From: Pseudomonas fluorescens | GTDB lineage: Bacteria; Pseudomonadota; Gammaproteobacteria; Pseudomonadales; Pseudomonadaceae | Reading direction: 5' to 3' | Assembly (NCBI RefSeq): GCF_040448305.1 | Contig: NZ_CP148752.1 | Location: 5,743,501-5,807,500 of the forward strand | DNA: 64,000 nucleotides | Shown: positions 50,648-60,067 of the stretch, piece by piece | Position numbering within the stretch: position 1 is the first letter of the stretch | Layout of the letters: each line of letters starts with the position of its first letter | Notes under the pieces: model-generated | Databases searched by the model: none | Seen by the model: only the letters and a program-made list of their open reading frames with translations | What the model was told of the DNA's origin: nothing | Translations under genes and position numbers: made by a program

Positions 50648-51757
50648 TCAGGTTCGAATCGTCGGCAATGCGGCCAATGCCCGCTCCCAGATCTGCCACG
50701 TCCGCAACCAGACCATCGCCTGCCAATCGCTGTCGGCGGGATAGAACTGCTCAAGCAGATTCAACTTGATCTCGCGCCCGACTGCATCACTCGGGTTGCC
50801 ATGCAGATGCAGCCAGTGGTCATCGCGCAGATGACGGTGAACGTCCGGCCCCGGATAAGTCCCGCACTCGATGACAAACGGCATCAGCCGCACCTGCGGC
50901 AGCGCATTGATCAGTGCTTGCGAGGTGTAGCCCGTGGCCGTTGCCGCCACGCCGGTTTCGCTCAGGGTGTCGGCGCCGGTTTGCAGGCTGTAGAGCCACG
51001 GACCATAAATCGCCTGCGCATCCGCCAGCGCCGGATAGGCGGACTCGGTGATGGTCAACAACATCGGATGACCGTACTCGCCAGCGCCCGTGTGCAAGTC
51101 GAAACACATGGCGACCTCGGCATGGGCCACGTGCTTTTGCACGATCTTGTGCAACGTGCGGTTCGACCAGCTCGGCGCCAGCCCGCCGAAAAACAGGCCG
51201 TCGGGATGAGCATGCTGACCGCCCTCGACAATCGACATGACTGCCGGCCAGCCGTGCAGGCGAATCTGCTCGTCGAGCAAGGCATCGGCGCGATCACGCT
51301 GCGGGCCACGCAACTGCGGGCAGGCATAGATTTCATGCAGGGCGTTGTAGGCCTGGTTGTCCGGCAGCGGGCGCTGGAAATCCAGGTGATTGCGGTTCAG
51401 GTCGATGTTGTCTTCGTTGACCCTTCGCAACCACGCCATGCCCCAAGGGTTGATGGCATGGATCATGACCACGGCGACATCCGTTGGCAGGGAACGCTTG
51501 CCCAACTCCTGCAGCCATTTGATCTGGCAGCCCGAGCCATAGAAGCCTTCGACCCCGTGAGTGCCGCTCAACGCGATCAGCAGCCGCTTGGCGCCCGGAT
51601 CACCCAGCACCGCCACATCGGTACTCAGGGGTTCGCCGAACGGTCCTTTGAGCGGGTGTGGATACTCCGTCAGCGTTGCGCCTGCCGTGGTCGCGGCGGC
51701 CAGGAACTGTTCACGCTGGGTGCGATAGCTGGACTGGGTGGGGAACTCGGTTTGCAT
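50648..51757 (-). CDS. DUF2817 / M14-like zinc carboxypeptidase
   Basis: A 369-residue protein of the DUF2817 branch of M14 metallopeptidases. Zinc ligands are likely His and Glu in LSGTHGVEGFYGS near residue 69 and a His in CFDLHTGAGEYG near 219. NEDNIDLNRNHLDFQ near 115 carries the substrate carboxylate contact (NR). The natural substrate is unknown. AGAGG before ATG 51757 decides the start. It is divergent from ggt. Confidence 0.85.
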   Translation of the reverse strand: MQTEFPTQSSYRTQREQFLAAATTAGATLTEYPHPLKGPFGEPLSTDVAVLGDPGAKRLLIALSGTHGVEGFYGSGCQIKWLQELGKRSLPTDVAVVMIHAINPWGMAWLRRVNEDNIDLNRNHLDFQRPLPDNQAYNALHEIYACPQLRGPQRDRADALLDEQIRLHGWPAVMSIVEGGQHAHPDGLFFGGLAPSWSNRTLHKIVQKHVAHAEVAMCFDLHTGAGEYGHPMLLTITESAYPALADAQAIYGPWLYSLQTGADTLSETGVAATATGYTSQALINALPQVRLMPFVIECGTYPGPDVHRHLRDDHWLHLHGNPSDAVGREIKLNLLEQFYPADSDWQAMVWLRTWQIWERALAALPTIRT

Positions 51758-51923
51758 GTCTGCCTCTTGTTGATTTTCCGGCCTGCCCGTTGGCAACGAC
51801 CCTACAGAAAATCCCGCCATTGATGAAGGACAAAAACGTCTGTGCCGCAGGACCCGGTTTGCTTCCCTCCCGGTCGGCCGATAAAGTCGGCTGATCGTAG
51901 ATCCAACGGACGGAGTACCCCAC

Positions 51924-53762
51924 GTGTTCTCAACCTTCCCTTTGCGCCGCTATCGCCTGCCAGCCCTGATTCTGCTCGCCAGTGCCTTGACCCTGGCCGC
52001 ATGCAACAACGCTTCGGTGCCGACGCTGCCGCTCCCGCTCGCACCGGAAAGCGCTTCCGGTTTTCGCACCGACCTGCGCACCCAACACGCCGAAAAATAC
52101 ATGGCCGCGGCGGCCAACCCGCTGGCGGCCGAAGCTGGGCGGGAGATACTGCGCCGGGGCGGCTCGGCCATCGACGCGGCAATTGCGATGCAAGCGGTGT
52201 TGACGCTGGTCGAGCCGCAGTCTTCGGGCATTGGTGGCGGCGCTCTGATCGTACTCTGGGATGGCAAGGCCGTGCGCACCTACGACGGACGTGAAACCGC
52301 CCCGGCCGGCGCGACGGAGAAGCTTTTCCTGCAAGCCAACGGACAACCGATGGGGTTCACCCAAGCGCAGATTGGCGGCCGCTCGGTGGGCACGCCCGGC
52401 GTGCTGCGCGCCCTGGAACTGGCCCATCAAAAACACGGACGCCTGCCCTGGGCGCAGCTGTTTGAACCGGCCATCCAGCTCGCCGAGCAAGGCTTCGCCA
52501 TTTCGCCACGCCTGCACCGGTTGATCGCCGCGGATCCGTCCATGCCGCGCTCGCCGGAAATGATGGCGTACTTTCGTAATGCTGATGGCAGCCCAAAAGC
52601 CGCCGGCACAAACCTGAAGAACCCGGCACTGGCCGCCGTACTCAAGCGCATCGCCCATGAAGGCCCGGACGCCCTGTACAAAGGCCCGGTCGCCGAGGAA
52701 ATCGCGACCAAGGTTCAGGGACACGCCAACCCCGGCAGCTTGTCCGTAAGCGACCTCGCCAACTACCAGGCCAAGGAGCGCGCGCCGCTGTGCACCGACT
52801 ACAAGCGCTGGCAAGTCTGCGGCATGCCGCCGCCATCGTCGGGCGGGATCGCCGTGGCGCAGATCCTCGGCACATTGCAAGCCCTGGAGACTCGCGACAA
52901 GCGCCTGGCGCTGGCGCCGCTGAAACCGGTCAAGACCACGGCCCCGGCCGGCATCGAACCCGATCCGCAAGCCGTGCATCTGATTTCCGAGGCCGAACGC
53001 CTGGCCTACGCCGACCGCGCACAATACTTAGCCGACGCAGACTTCGTCCCCGTGCCGGTCAAGGGCTTGGTCGACCCGGCCTACCTCGCCAGTCGCGCCG
53101 CCCTGATCGGCGAACGCAGCATGGGCACGGCCAAACCCGGCACTCCGCCGGGCATCCGGGTGGCCTATGCGCCGGACCGTTCGCCGCTGCGGATTTCCAC
53201 CTCGCAAGTGGTGGCCGTCGATGATGCAGGCGGTGCCGTGTCGATGACCACCACCATCGAGTCGGCGTTCGGCTCCCACATCATGGTTCAGGGCTTCATG
53301 CTCAACAACGAGATGACCGACTTCTCGTTCATCCCCGAGGAAAACGGGCAAAAAGTCGCCAACCGCGTCGAGCCCGGCAAACGCCCGCGCTCCTCCATGG
53401 CCCCGACCCTGATCTTCGACCGCCAGAGCGGCGAATTCCTCGCCACCGTCGGCTCCCCCGGCGGCTCGCAAATCATCGAATACGTGGCCAAATCCACCAT
53501 CGGCCTGCTCGACTGGAACCTCGATGCGCAAGCCGCCATCAACCTGCCCAACTTCGGCAGCCGCAACGGCCCGACTGAACTGGAACAGGGGCAGTTCAGC
53601 CCGACGTTGATTCAGGCGCTGAAAGACAAAGGGCACAGCGTGAGCGAAATCGACATGACCAGCGGCACCCAGGCGATTGTTCGGGTCAAGGACGCCCAAG
53701 GCAAAGCGTCGCTGACAGGCGGGGCCGATCCGCGGCGTGAGGGGCAAGCGTTGGGGGATTGA
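51924..53762 (+). CDS. ggt: Gamma-glutamyltransferase, lipoprotein form
   Basis: A 612-residue Ntn hydrolase proenzyme that cuts the gamma-glutamyl bond of glutathione and transfers it. The N-terminus ends in LALAAC-type LTLAACNNAS near residue 27, a lipobox. The large subunit has AMQAVLTLVEPQSSGIGGGA near 90; self-cleavage should occur before a Thr in VSMTTTIESAFGSH (residues 442-444). SPGGSQIIEYV near 512 contacts glutamate. The start is GTG 51924. The family is certain; the lipid anchor is inferred. Confidence 0.9.
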   Translation: MFSTFPLRRYRLPALILLASALTLAACNNASVPTLPLPLAPESASGFRTDLRTQHAEKYMAAAANPLAAEAGREILRRGGSAIDAAIAMQAVLTLVEPQSSGIGGGALIVLWDGKAVRTYDGRETAPAGATEKLFLQANGQPMGFTQAQIGGRSVGTPGVLRALELAHQKHGRLPWAQLFEPAIQLAEQGFAISPRLHRLIAADPSMPRSPEMMAYFRNADGSPKAAGTNLKNPALAAVLKRIAHEGPDALYKGPVAEEIATKVQGHANPGSLSVSDLANYQAKERAPLCTDYKRWQVCGMPPPSSGGIAVAQILGTLQALETRDKRLALAPLKPVKTTAPAGIEPDPQAVHLISEAERLAYADRAQYLADADFVPVPVKGLVDPAYLASRAALIGERSMGTAKPGTPPGIRVAYAPDRSPLRISTSQVVAVDDAGGAVSMTTTIESAFGSHIMVQGFMLNNEMTDFSFIPEENGQKVANRVEPGKRPRSSMAPTLIFDRQSGEFLATVGSPGGSQIIEYVAKSTIGLLDWNLDAQAAINLPNFGSRNGPTELEQGQFSPTLIQALKDKGHSVSEIDMTSGTQAIVRVKDAQGKASLTGGADPRREGQALGD

Positions 53763-53780
53763 GTCGTACGCAGGGATGAG

Positions 53781-53808
53781 AAAGGGCTTACCGGTGGGTA
53801 GGCCCTTT
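53781..53808. terminator. Terminator between convergent ggt and ddl
   Basis: AAAGGGCTTACC and GGGTAGGCCCTTT can pair around GGT; the run of T is short (TTTG). Confidence 0.7.
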
Positions 53809-53824
53809 GTACATGAGCAAGTCG

Positions 53825-54919
53825 CTATCTACTGATTTTCAATCCCTGCCGAACCTGGTGTTTTTCCAACGCCAGCTCGATCAGTCGCGTCACCAGTTCG
53901 CTGTAGGTCATGCCGGTGGCCTGCCACAGTTTCGGGTACATGCTGATGCGGGTGAAGCCGGGCAGCGAGTTGATTTCATTGATCAGCACTTCGCCACTGT
54001 CGGTCAGGAATACATCGACGCGGGCCAGGCCGGAGCAGCCCAGTACCTGGAACGCTTCGACGGCCAGGGCGCGAATGCGCTCGCTGGCCTCGACGCTGAT
54101 ATTGGCCGGCACCACCACTTCAGCAGCCGTGTCGTCGATGTATTTGCTGTCGTAGGAATAGAACCCGCTGCGCACCACGATCTCGCCACAGCCACTGGCG
54201 ATGGCGTCTTCATTGCCAAGCACCGCGCATTCAATCTCGCGGCCGCTGACGGCAGATTCGATCAACACCTTGGTATCGAAACTCAAGGCCAGCTCCACCG
54301 CAGCACTGTACTCAGCCTCGTCGGTGACCTTGCTCACACCCACGGAAGAGCCCTGATTCGCCGGCTTGACGAACAGTGGCAAACCCAACTTGCCCCGCAC
54401 CTCGGCAAACCCGGTGCGCGCCGCCGTGGCGAGGGTCAATGTCACGAACGGCGTCACGGCCAGGCCGGCATCGCGCAGCAGGCGCTTGCTGATGTCCTTG
54501 TCCATGCACACGGCCGAGCCGAGCACATCGGAGCCGACAAACGGCAGATCGGCCATGCGCAGCAAGCCTTGCAGGCAACCGTCCTCACCGAGGGTGCCGT
54601 GGACAATCGGGAAGATCACATCGACGTGACCGAGCATTTCCTGGCTGGAGGTTTCCACCAGTTGCTGACTGGCTTTGCCCGGCACCACGGCCAGTTCGCG
54701 ATTGGACTGATTGAGGGCGATCAGCGCCGGGTTTTCCTGGTTCAGCAAAAAGTTCGAAGGGTCGTTGAGGTGCCAGTGGCCTTGTTTGTCGATGCCGATC
54801 AGCACCGGTTCGAAGCGTGAGCGATCTAGCGCATCGACGATGTTTTTCGCCGACTGCAACGACACCTCATGCTCGGCCGAACGGCCCCCGAAAATGATCC
54901 CCACGCGCAACTTGCTCAT
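53825..54919 (-). CDS. ddl: D-alanine--D-alanine ligase
   Basis: A 364-residue ATP-grasp enzyme that joins two D-Ala for peptidoglycan. KLRVGIIFGGRSAEHEVSLQ opens the protein; FPIVHGTLGEDGCLQGLLRM near 100, KPANQGSSVGVSKVTDE near 186 and the Mg site DVFLTDSGEVLINEINSLPG near 300 are all present. The long ddlA form. It is not in an mur cluster, so it is probably the second, stand-alone copy. Confidence 0.94.
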   Translation of the reverse strand: MSKLRVGIIFGGRSAEHEVSLQSAKNIVDALDRSRFEPVLIGIDKQGHWHLNDPSNFLLNQENPALIALNQSNRELAVVPGKASQQLVETSSQEMLGHVDVIFPIVHGTLGEDGCLQGLLRMADLPFVGSDVLGSAVCMDKDISKRLLRDAGLAVTPFVTLTLATAARTGFAEVRGKLGLPLFVKPANQGSSVGVSKVTDEAEYSAAVELALSFDTKVLIESAVSGREIECAVLGNEDAIASGCGEIVVRSGFYSYDSKYIDDTAAEVVVPANISVEASERIRALAVEAFQVLGCSGLARVDVFLTDSGEVLINEINSLPGFTRISMYPKLWQATGMTYSELVTRLIELALEKHQVRQGLKISR

Positions 54920-55084
54920 GACCTGGCCTCATCCTGACAAATAAAAAACAACCTGTAGCGAATGCGCCCCACAGTGCAGTATTTGCCCTTGGTTTTCTAG
55001 CGGACAAGCCGCCTTCCGATCAGAAGACAGCGAACCGTTGGCTGGGTTACCGTGTTGCGCATCAAGCTCAAGACAATCATCACC

Positions 55085-55894
55085 ATGGCCAAGCGTCCGC
55101 CTCGCAATGACTGGTTCCTTCGCGCGCCCGATGTCGGCGGGCTGCAGCGTTTCGAGGCGTTTTTTGCCGGCCATGGCTACGACCTTCACCGCCACGACAC
55201 CTATGCCATCGGCCACACCCTGGCCGGGGTGCAGAGCTTTCAGTATCGCGGCGGCTGGCGTCACAGCCTGCCGGGCGCAACGATCGTGCTGCACCCGGAC
55301 GAAGCCCACGATGGCGAGGCCGGGACCGAGTCCGGTTTCCAGTACCGGATGATGTACATCGAACCGGCGCTGATCCAGCAGATGCTCGGCGGGCAAGCGC
55401 TGCCGTTCATCAAAACCGGGCTGTCGAACGATCCCCGCCTGTTCGCCGCCACGGGCGCGTTGCTGCGCAGCCTGGATTGCCCGCTCGATCCACTGGAAGA
55501 ACAGGACGCGCTGTTCGATCTGGCGCAAGCCATGAGCATGGTTTCCGGTGCGCCGGGCAAACGCTCGGGTTTCGATTACGTGGCCGCACAGCGTGCGCGG
55601 GAATACATCCACGGCGCCCTGGATCGCACCGTGACCCTGGATGAACTGGCGCAGCACAGTGGTCGGGATCGCTGGAGCCTGTCCCGGGATTTTCGCCTGC
55701 TGTTCGGCACCAGCCCCTACCGCTACCTGACCATGCGCCGCCTGGACATGGTCCGTGCGCTGCTGATTCAGGGTCAGAGCCTGGTCAGCGCCGCGCTGAT
55801 CGCAGGCTTCACCGACCAGAGCCACATGACCCGGCAATTCAGCAAAACCTACGGCCTGTCACCGGCCCGCTGGCTCAACATGCAGCGCCGTTGA
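55085..55894 (+). CDS. AraC family transcriptional regulator
   Basis: A 269-residue regulator with an N-terminal cupin-like sensor (HRHDTYAIGHTLAGVQSFQY near 37, LHPDEAHDGEAG near 72) and two C-terminal helix-turn-helix units (VTLDELAQHSGRDRWSLSRD then LVSAALIAGFTDQSHMTRQF). Relatives control amino-acid export or LysE genes. ATG 55085 is favoured; a TTG 11 codons earlier is possible. The ribosome site is weak. Confidence 0.88.
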   Translation: MAKRPPRNDWFLRAPDVGGLQRFEAFFAGHGYDLHRHDTYAIGHTLAGVQSFQYRGGWRHSLPGATIVLHPDEAHDGEAGTESGFQYRMMYIEPALIQQMLGGQALPFIKTGLSNDPRLFAATGALLRSLDCPLDPLEEQDALFDLAQAMSMVSGAPGKRSGFDYVAAQRAREYIHGALDRTVTLDELAQHSGRDRWSLSRDFRLLFGTSPYRYLTMRRLDMVRALLIQGQSLVSAALIAGFTDQSHMTRQFSKTYGLSPARWLNMQRR

Positions 55895-55970
55895 GCCACG
55901 CACAATCGTACAAGAAGCGCGTTGAGTCGCTGGCTATTGTGGGTTCATCAACCACCGCGAGAGCTGTTAC

Positions 55971-56339
55971 ATGAACGCTTACGAAAGCCTGAACTTCGCT
56001 GAAAAAATCAGCCGGATCGATTCCCACTGGTCGCCCCGGGTCATCGCCGAAATGAACGACTACCAGTTCAAGGTGGTGAAGCTGCTGGGGGACTTTATCT
56101 GGCACGACCACCTCGATACCGACGAAACCTTCATCGTGCTCGAAGGCCGGCTGCGCATCGATTTTCGCGATGGCCACGTGCTGGTGAACGCTGGGGAAAT
56201 GTATGTAGTGCCCAAAGGCGTCGAGCACAAGCCCAGTGCCGAGCAGGAGGTAAAACTCCTGCTGATCGAACCCAAGGGCGTGCTCAACACCGGCAGTGAG
56301 GGTGGCGAACGCACGGCCGAGAATGATGTGTGGATATGA
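55971..56339 (+). CDS. Single-domain cupin protein
   Basis: A 122-residue cupin. Metal-site residues are HDHLDTDETFIVLEGRLRID near residue 45 and the late His in VVPKGVEHKPSAEQEVK near 83. The reaction is unknown; some relatives are mannose-6-phosphate-isomerase-like. It may share control with the AraC gene 77 bases upstream. Confidence 0.87.
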   Translation: MNAYESLNFAEKISRIDSHWSPRVIAEMNDYQFKVVKLLGDFIWHDHLDTDETFIVLEGRLRIDFRDGHVLVNAGEMYVVPKGVEHKPSAEQEVKLLLIEPKGVLNTGSEGGERTAENDVWI

Positions 56340-56351
56340 GCGCTGACCGGC

Positions 56352-56951
56352 TCAAGCCTGCAAGGTCTTGCCATCCACCGGCTCGCCAATGGTCAGGAAG
56401 TGCCCCCCCGCCACGTGGTGCAAGGTGCGCAAGGCATCTTGCCCTTCGAAGTGCCAGCGGCCTTCGCTGAACACACGCTCGTCAGCCTGGGCGGCAATCA
56501 CTTCGGCCAGGAACAGATCGTACCGCTGGTGATTGTTCGGCTCCGGCAACAGGCGACACTCCAGCCAGGCCACGCAGCCTTCGAGCATCGGCGCATCAAC
56601 CGACTGGCCGGTGAACGTCTGCAAGTCGTAGGTTTCAAACTTGTCGCGCCCCTGACCCTGGGTCAATTCCAGGCCGGAGGTCGAACCGACGGTTTGCACA
56701 ATGTCGGCCTGGGCGGCGCAGGGTACGTTCAACACAAAGGTGCCCGAGGCTTCCAGCAACTGGCGAGTCCAAGTGGACTTGTCCAGCACCACGGCAATTT
56801 TCGGGGGTTCGAAATCCAGCGGCATGGCCCAGGCTGCCGCCATGATATTGCGCTGGCCACCGTGGGCTGCGCTGACCAGCACGGTCGGGCCATGATTGAG
56901 CAGACGATAGGCCTTGGACAAGGGAACCGGACGGCGGTGAGAAACGCTCAT
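56352..56951 (-). CDS. Flavin reductase-like (FMN-binding) protein
   Basis: A 199-residue split-barrel flavoprotein. TVLVSAAHGGQRNIMAAAWA near residue 20 and VVLDKSTWTRQLLEASGTFV near 53 are typical of the flavin-reductase-like domain, followed by ECRLLPEPNNHQRYDLFLAE. It may supply reduced flavin to an oxygenase; the partner is unknown. ATG 56951 has GGAG upstream; a longer frame runs into the REP pair. Confidence 0.88.
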   Translation of the reverse strand: MSVSHRRPVPLSKAYRLLNHGPTVLVSAAHGGQRNIMAAAWAMPLDFEPPKIAVVLDKSTWTRQLLEASGTFVLNVPCAAQADIVQTVGSTSGLELTQGQGRDKFETYDLQTFTGQSVDAPMLEGCVAWLECRLLPEPNNHQRYDLFLAEVIAAQADERVFSEGRWHFEGQDALRTLHHVAGGHFLTIGEPVDGKTLQA

Positions 56952-57000
56952 TGAAGTCTGCTCCTGGGGAAAAGAGCCGATTGTAGCGCCCACGTAACCC

Positions 57001-57103
57001 TGTGGGAGCGGGCTTGCTCGCGAAGGCGTCAGTTCAGTCACAGTTGCGTTGAATGACACACCGCTTTCGTCGGAACGCCGCCCGGAGCAAGCCCGCTCCC
57101 ACC
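57001..57103. repeat. REP inverted pair 8 with a variant right arm
   Basis: The left arm TGTGGGAGCGGGCTTGCTCG is normal (57001-57020). The right arm reads TTTCGTCGGAACGCCGCCCG, then GAGCAAGCCCGCTCCCAC (57065-57102), so an unrelated block replaces the CGC before GAGCAAGC. Confidence 0.85.
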
Positions 57104-57119
57104 AAGAGCTGATCGCAGG

Positions 57120-58436
57120 TCAGTTAGTGAGTTGATTGGCAAACTGCCCCACAGCATTGACCACTTTCTGCGCGCCGTCCTGAATCTCGACAATCACCGT
57201 ACCCGCTTCCGCCGCCAACGCCAGGCCCTGCTCGGCCTGAAGCCTGCCGTCGGTCATCAGGGCCACGGCGTTACGCGCCATGTCCTGGTTCTGCCGCACC
57301 ACGAGGACGATTTCGTCGGTGGCCTGGCTGGTGCGCGAAGCCAGTTGCCGGACCTCATCCGCCACAACGGCGAACCCCCGCCCCTGCTCGCCCGCTCGCG
57401 CCGCTTCGATGGCCGCGTTGAGCGCCAGCAGGTTGGTCTGTTCGGCAATGCCGCTGATGGTTTTGACAATGCTACCGATCACCAGCGACTGCTCGTTCAG
57501 GGCTTCAATGCCATCGCCGGCGGTTTGCATATGCCTGGCCAGGTCGCGCATCACGTCCACGGCCTGGGTCACCACGGCGTTACCGCGCTGGGCGCTTTGG
57601 TCGGTTTGCTGCGAGGTGCTGTAGGCGATGTTGGCGGCCTCGGCGACGGCATGTTCCTGATTGACCTGATCGGTAATCACCGTGGCGAATTTCACCACCT
57701 TGTAGAGCTTGTTGTTGGCATCGGCCACCGGGTTGTAGGACGCCTCCAGCCAGACCGTACGACCATGGCTGTCGACTCGTTTAAAACGGTTGGCCACGTA
57801 TTCGCCCGCGTTCAGGCGACGCCAGAAGTCCTGGTACTCGGCACTGTTGTACTCCTCCGGCAGGCAGAAGGTGCGGTGATGTTTGCCTTTGATCTGCGCC
57901 AGGCTGTAACCCATGCCGCTGAGGAAACGGTCGTTGGCGGCGAGCACATTGCCATTGAGGTCGAATTCGATCACCGCCGTGGAGCGCACCAGTGCGCCGA
58001 TCAGGTTCTCGTGTTCGCGGGAGGCCTCGATGGTGCGGGTCAGGTCGCTGGAGAAAATCGAAAAATGCCTGATCCGCCCATCCGCCGAGCGCACCGGTTG
58101 CAGGATTGATCGCAACCACGCTTCCTGGCCGGTACCGCGCAACAGGCGCACTGCGCCGGCGAAGTGCTCGCCACGGGTCAGCGCGCTCTTGAAACGCAGC
58201 TGGAATTCATCGGATTTCACGTGATCCGGAACCAGTTCGTCGATGTGTCGGCCAATCAGGTCGCCACTCTTGTAATGCATTTCGCCAAGGAAGTTCTGAT
58301 TGACCGACTGAACCCGTCCATCGCTTTCGAGGGTCAGTACCAGCATCTCGCTTTCCAGGCTTTCCTTCACTTGCTGGAGGCTGGAGAGTTCTTCACGAAG
58401 AGCCGACAGCTCCTGCTTCAAGCGTTTATTGAACAT
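57120..58436 (-). CDS. Soluble PAS-PAS chemoreceptor (BdlA-like)
   Basis: A 438-residue receptor with no membrane segment. It has an N-terminal coiled coil (LKQELSALREELSSLQQVKE), two PAS domains (VLTLESDGRVQSVNQNFLGE near 39, IEFDLNGNVLAANDRFLSGM near 162) and a signalling hairpin with tip EQTNLLALNAAIEAARAGEQ near 338. The return arm after the tip is only about 85 residues, shorter than the usual receptor arm, and no CheR pentapeptide is seen. Aer or BdlA-like redox or biofilm-dispersal sensing is possible. ATG 58436 starts the coiled coil. Confidence 0.88.
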   Translation of the reverse strand: MFNKRLKQELSALREELSSLQQVKESLESEMLVLTLESDGRVQSVNQNFLGEMHYKSGDLIGRHIDELVPDHVKSDEFQLRFKSALTRGEHFAGAVRLLRGTGQEAWLRSILQPVRSADGRIRHFSIFSSDLTRTIEASREHENLIGALVRSTAVIEFDLNGNVLAANDRFLSGMGYSLAQIKGKHHRTFCLPEEYNSAEYQDFWRRLNAGEYVANRFKRVDSHGRTVWLEASYNPVADANNKLYKVVKFATVITDQVNQEHAVAEAANIAYSTSQQTDQSAQRGNAVVTQAVDVMRDLARHMQTAGDGIEALNEQSLVIGSIVKTISGIAEQTNLLALNAAIEAARAGEQGRGFAVVADEVRQLASRTSQATDEIVLVVRQNQDMARNAVALMTDGRLQAEQGLALAAEAGTVIVEIQDGAQKVVNAVGQFANQLTN

Positions 58437-58553
58437 GGGAAAGCACCGATGGACAGGGGTAGAAAGCGATATGCAGCCTAACCATCGGCCTTGGAAACAT
58501 TTTCTTAAGTGTGCTTCAGGCTTGCCCCACAAAAATAGTCACGACACGCACAA

Positions 58554-59867
58554 TCAATGCGCGCCAGCTGCAGAACAGCCTGCGATTCTCGGCATCCGTG
58601 CACCGAAATAAGCCGCACTGCCCACGCCCACCGCGCCCATCACCGCACTGAACATCACGCAGATCCATGGACTCCACGGCATCAGGCCGATCAACAACAG
58701 CGGTGTGACACTCGCCCACGCGGCGTAGGCAATGTTGTAGGTGAACGAAATGCCCGAGACGCGAATCCGCGCCGGGAACAGGCTGACCATCACCGATGGC
58801 ACCGCGCCGACCACCCCGCAGGACAGCCCTGCCACGGCGTAGGCCAGGCCGATCCAATCGCCGCCCATGATCAGGCAGGCATACAGCACGCCGATGCCCA
58901 GCGGCAGCAGCAGGCTATAGAGCATCACCGTGCGCCAGGCGCCGATGCGGTCGACCAACAGCCCGGCGAGCACGCAGCCGATGTTCAAGAACACGATGCC
59001 CAGTGCGCTCAAGGCAAAGGTATGGCTGGCGGTCATGCCAAAGGTTTTCTGCATCATGGTCGGGGTGATGACCACGAACACCACCACGGCCGAGGTCAGT
59101 ACACAGGTGAGAATCATCGCCGGCAAAATGGCCAGCCGATGCTCGCGCAAGACCGTGCGCAGCGGCAGTTCGCCGGCCGCCTCGCGTTGCGCCTGCATGG
59201 CCATGAACACCGGGGTTTCGCTGAGCCAGCGACGCAGCCAGACGCCAATCACGCCAAACACGCCACCCAGCAGGAAGGGGTAACGCCAGGCGTAATCGAG
59301 GATTTCCGTTGGTGTGAATGCCTGCGCCAGGAAGGTGGCGGTCAATGCGCCGATCAAATAACCGAAGGTCAGCCCCGCCTGCAAGAAGCCCAAGGCATAG
59401 CCGCGATGGGCGATGGGCGCGTGCTCGGCGACGAATACCCAGGCACTGGGCACCTCACCGCCCACCGCCGCGCCCTGGAGGATGCGCAGGGCCAACAGCA
59501 GCAAGGGTGCTAAATAGCCGATTTGCGCGTAGGTCGGCATGATCCCGATCAGCAGGCAGGGCAACGCCATCATCAGGATGCTCAGGCTGAAGACTTTCTT
59601 GCGCCCCAGACGGTCGGCGAAGTGCGCCATCAGGATGCCGCCCAGCGGTCGCGCCAGGTAACCGGTGGCGAAAATCCCGAAACTTTGCAGCAGGCGCAGC
59701 CACTCGGGCATTTCCGGCGGGAAGAACAACTGGCTGAGGGTCAGGGCGAAAAACACGAAGATGATGAAGTCGTAGATTTCCAGCGCCCCGCCGAGCGCGG
59801 CGAGCCCCAGGGTCTTGTAGTCCGAGCGGTTGAACGGCGTCGGGCGCGAATCGGTGTTGGCAGTCAT
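58554..59867 (-). CDS. MFS transporter, metabolite:H+ symporter type
   Basis: A 437-residue 12-segment transporter. GGALEIYDFIIFVFFALTLS near residue 23, RPLGGILMAHFADRLGRKKV near 73 and ILQGAAVGGEVPSAWVFVAE near 124 mark the MHS group (citrate, alpha-ketoglutarate, proline-betaine carriers). The substrate is open. It is divergent from the AtoE-type gene; a short palindrome CGTCTG-TC-CAGACG (60002-60015) lies between them. Confidence 0.88.
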   Translation of the reverse strand: MTANTDSRPTPFNRSDYKTLGLAALGGALEIYDFIIFVFFALTLSQLFFPPEMPEWLRLLQSFGIFATGYLARPLGGILMAHFADRLGRKKVFSLSILMMALPCLLIGIMPTYAQIGYLAPLLLLALRILQGAAVGGEVPSAWVFVAEHAPIAHRGYALGFLQAGLTFGYLIGALTATFLAQAFTPTEILDYAWRYPFLLGGVFGVIGVWLRRWLSETPVFMAMQAQREAAGELPLRTVLREHRLAILPAMILTCVLTSAVVVFVVITPTMMQKTFGMTASHTFALSALGIVFLNIGCVLAGLLVDRIGAWRTVMLYSLLLPLGIGVLYACLIMGGDWIGLAYAVAGLSCGVVGAVPSVMVSLFPARIRVSGISFTYNIAYAAWASVTPLLLIGLMPWSPWICVMFSAVMGAVGVGSAAYFGARMPRIAGCSAAGAH

Positions 59868-60067
59868 GAAAAGAACTCTGGCACAGGCAAAAACCAAGGC
59901 GCCCATGGTCTACGCAAATGCACTGGCGGACAACCCGTTAGACCAAAGTCCCATAGCCACGAAACAGCCCCGCAAAAATCCTCGGCTTGAATTAATGTTG
60001 GCGTCTGTCCAGACGGGCGGTTACTGCCCCGAAGACCAAAACAAACATAAAAATCCGAGGTACCCCC

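Noticed and set aside
60002..60015. Short palindrome CGTCTG-TC-CAGACG as a definite operator
   Set aside because: Six-base arms occur by chance often enough; no regulator gene is adjacent, so it is mentioned only in the transporter entry.
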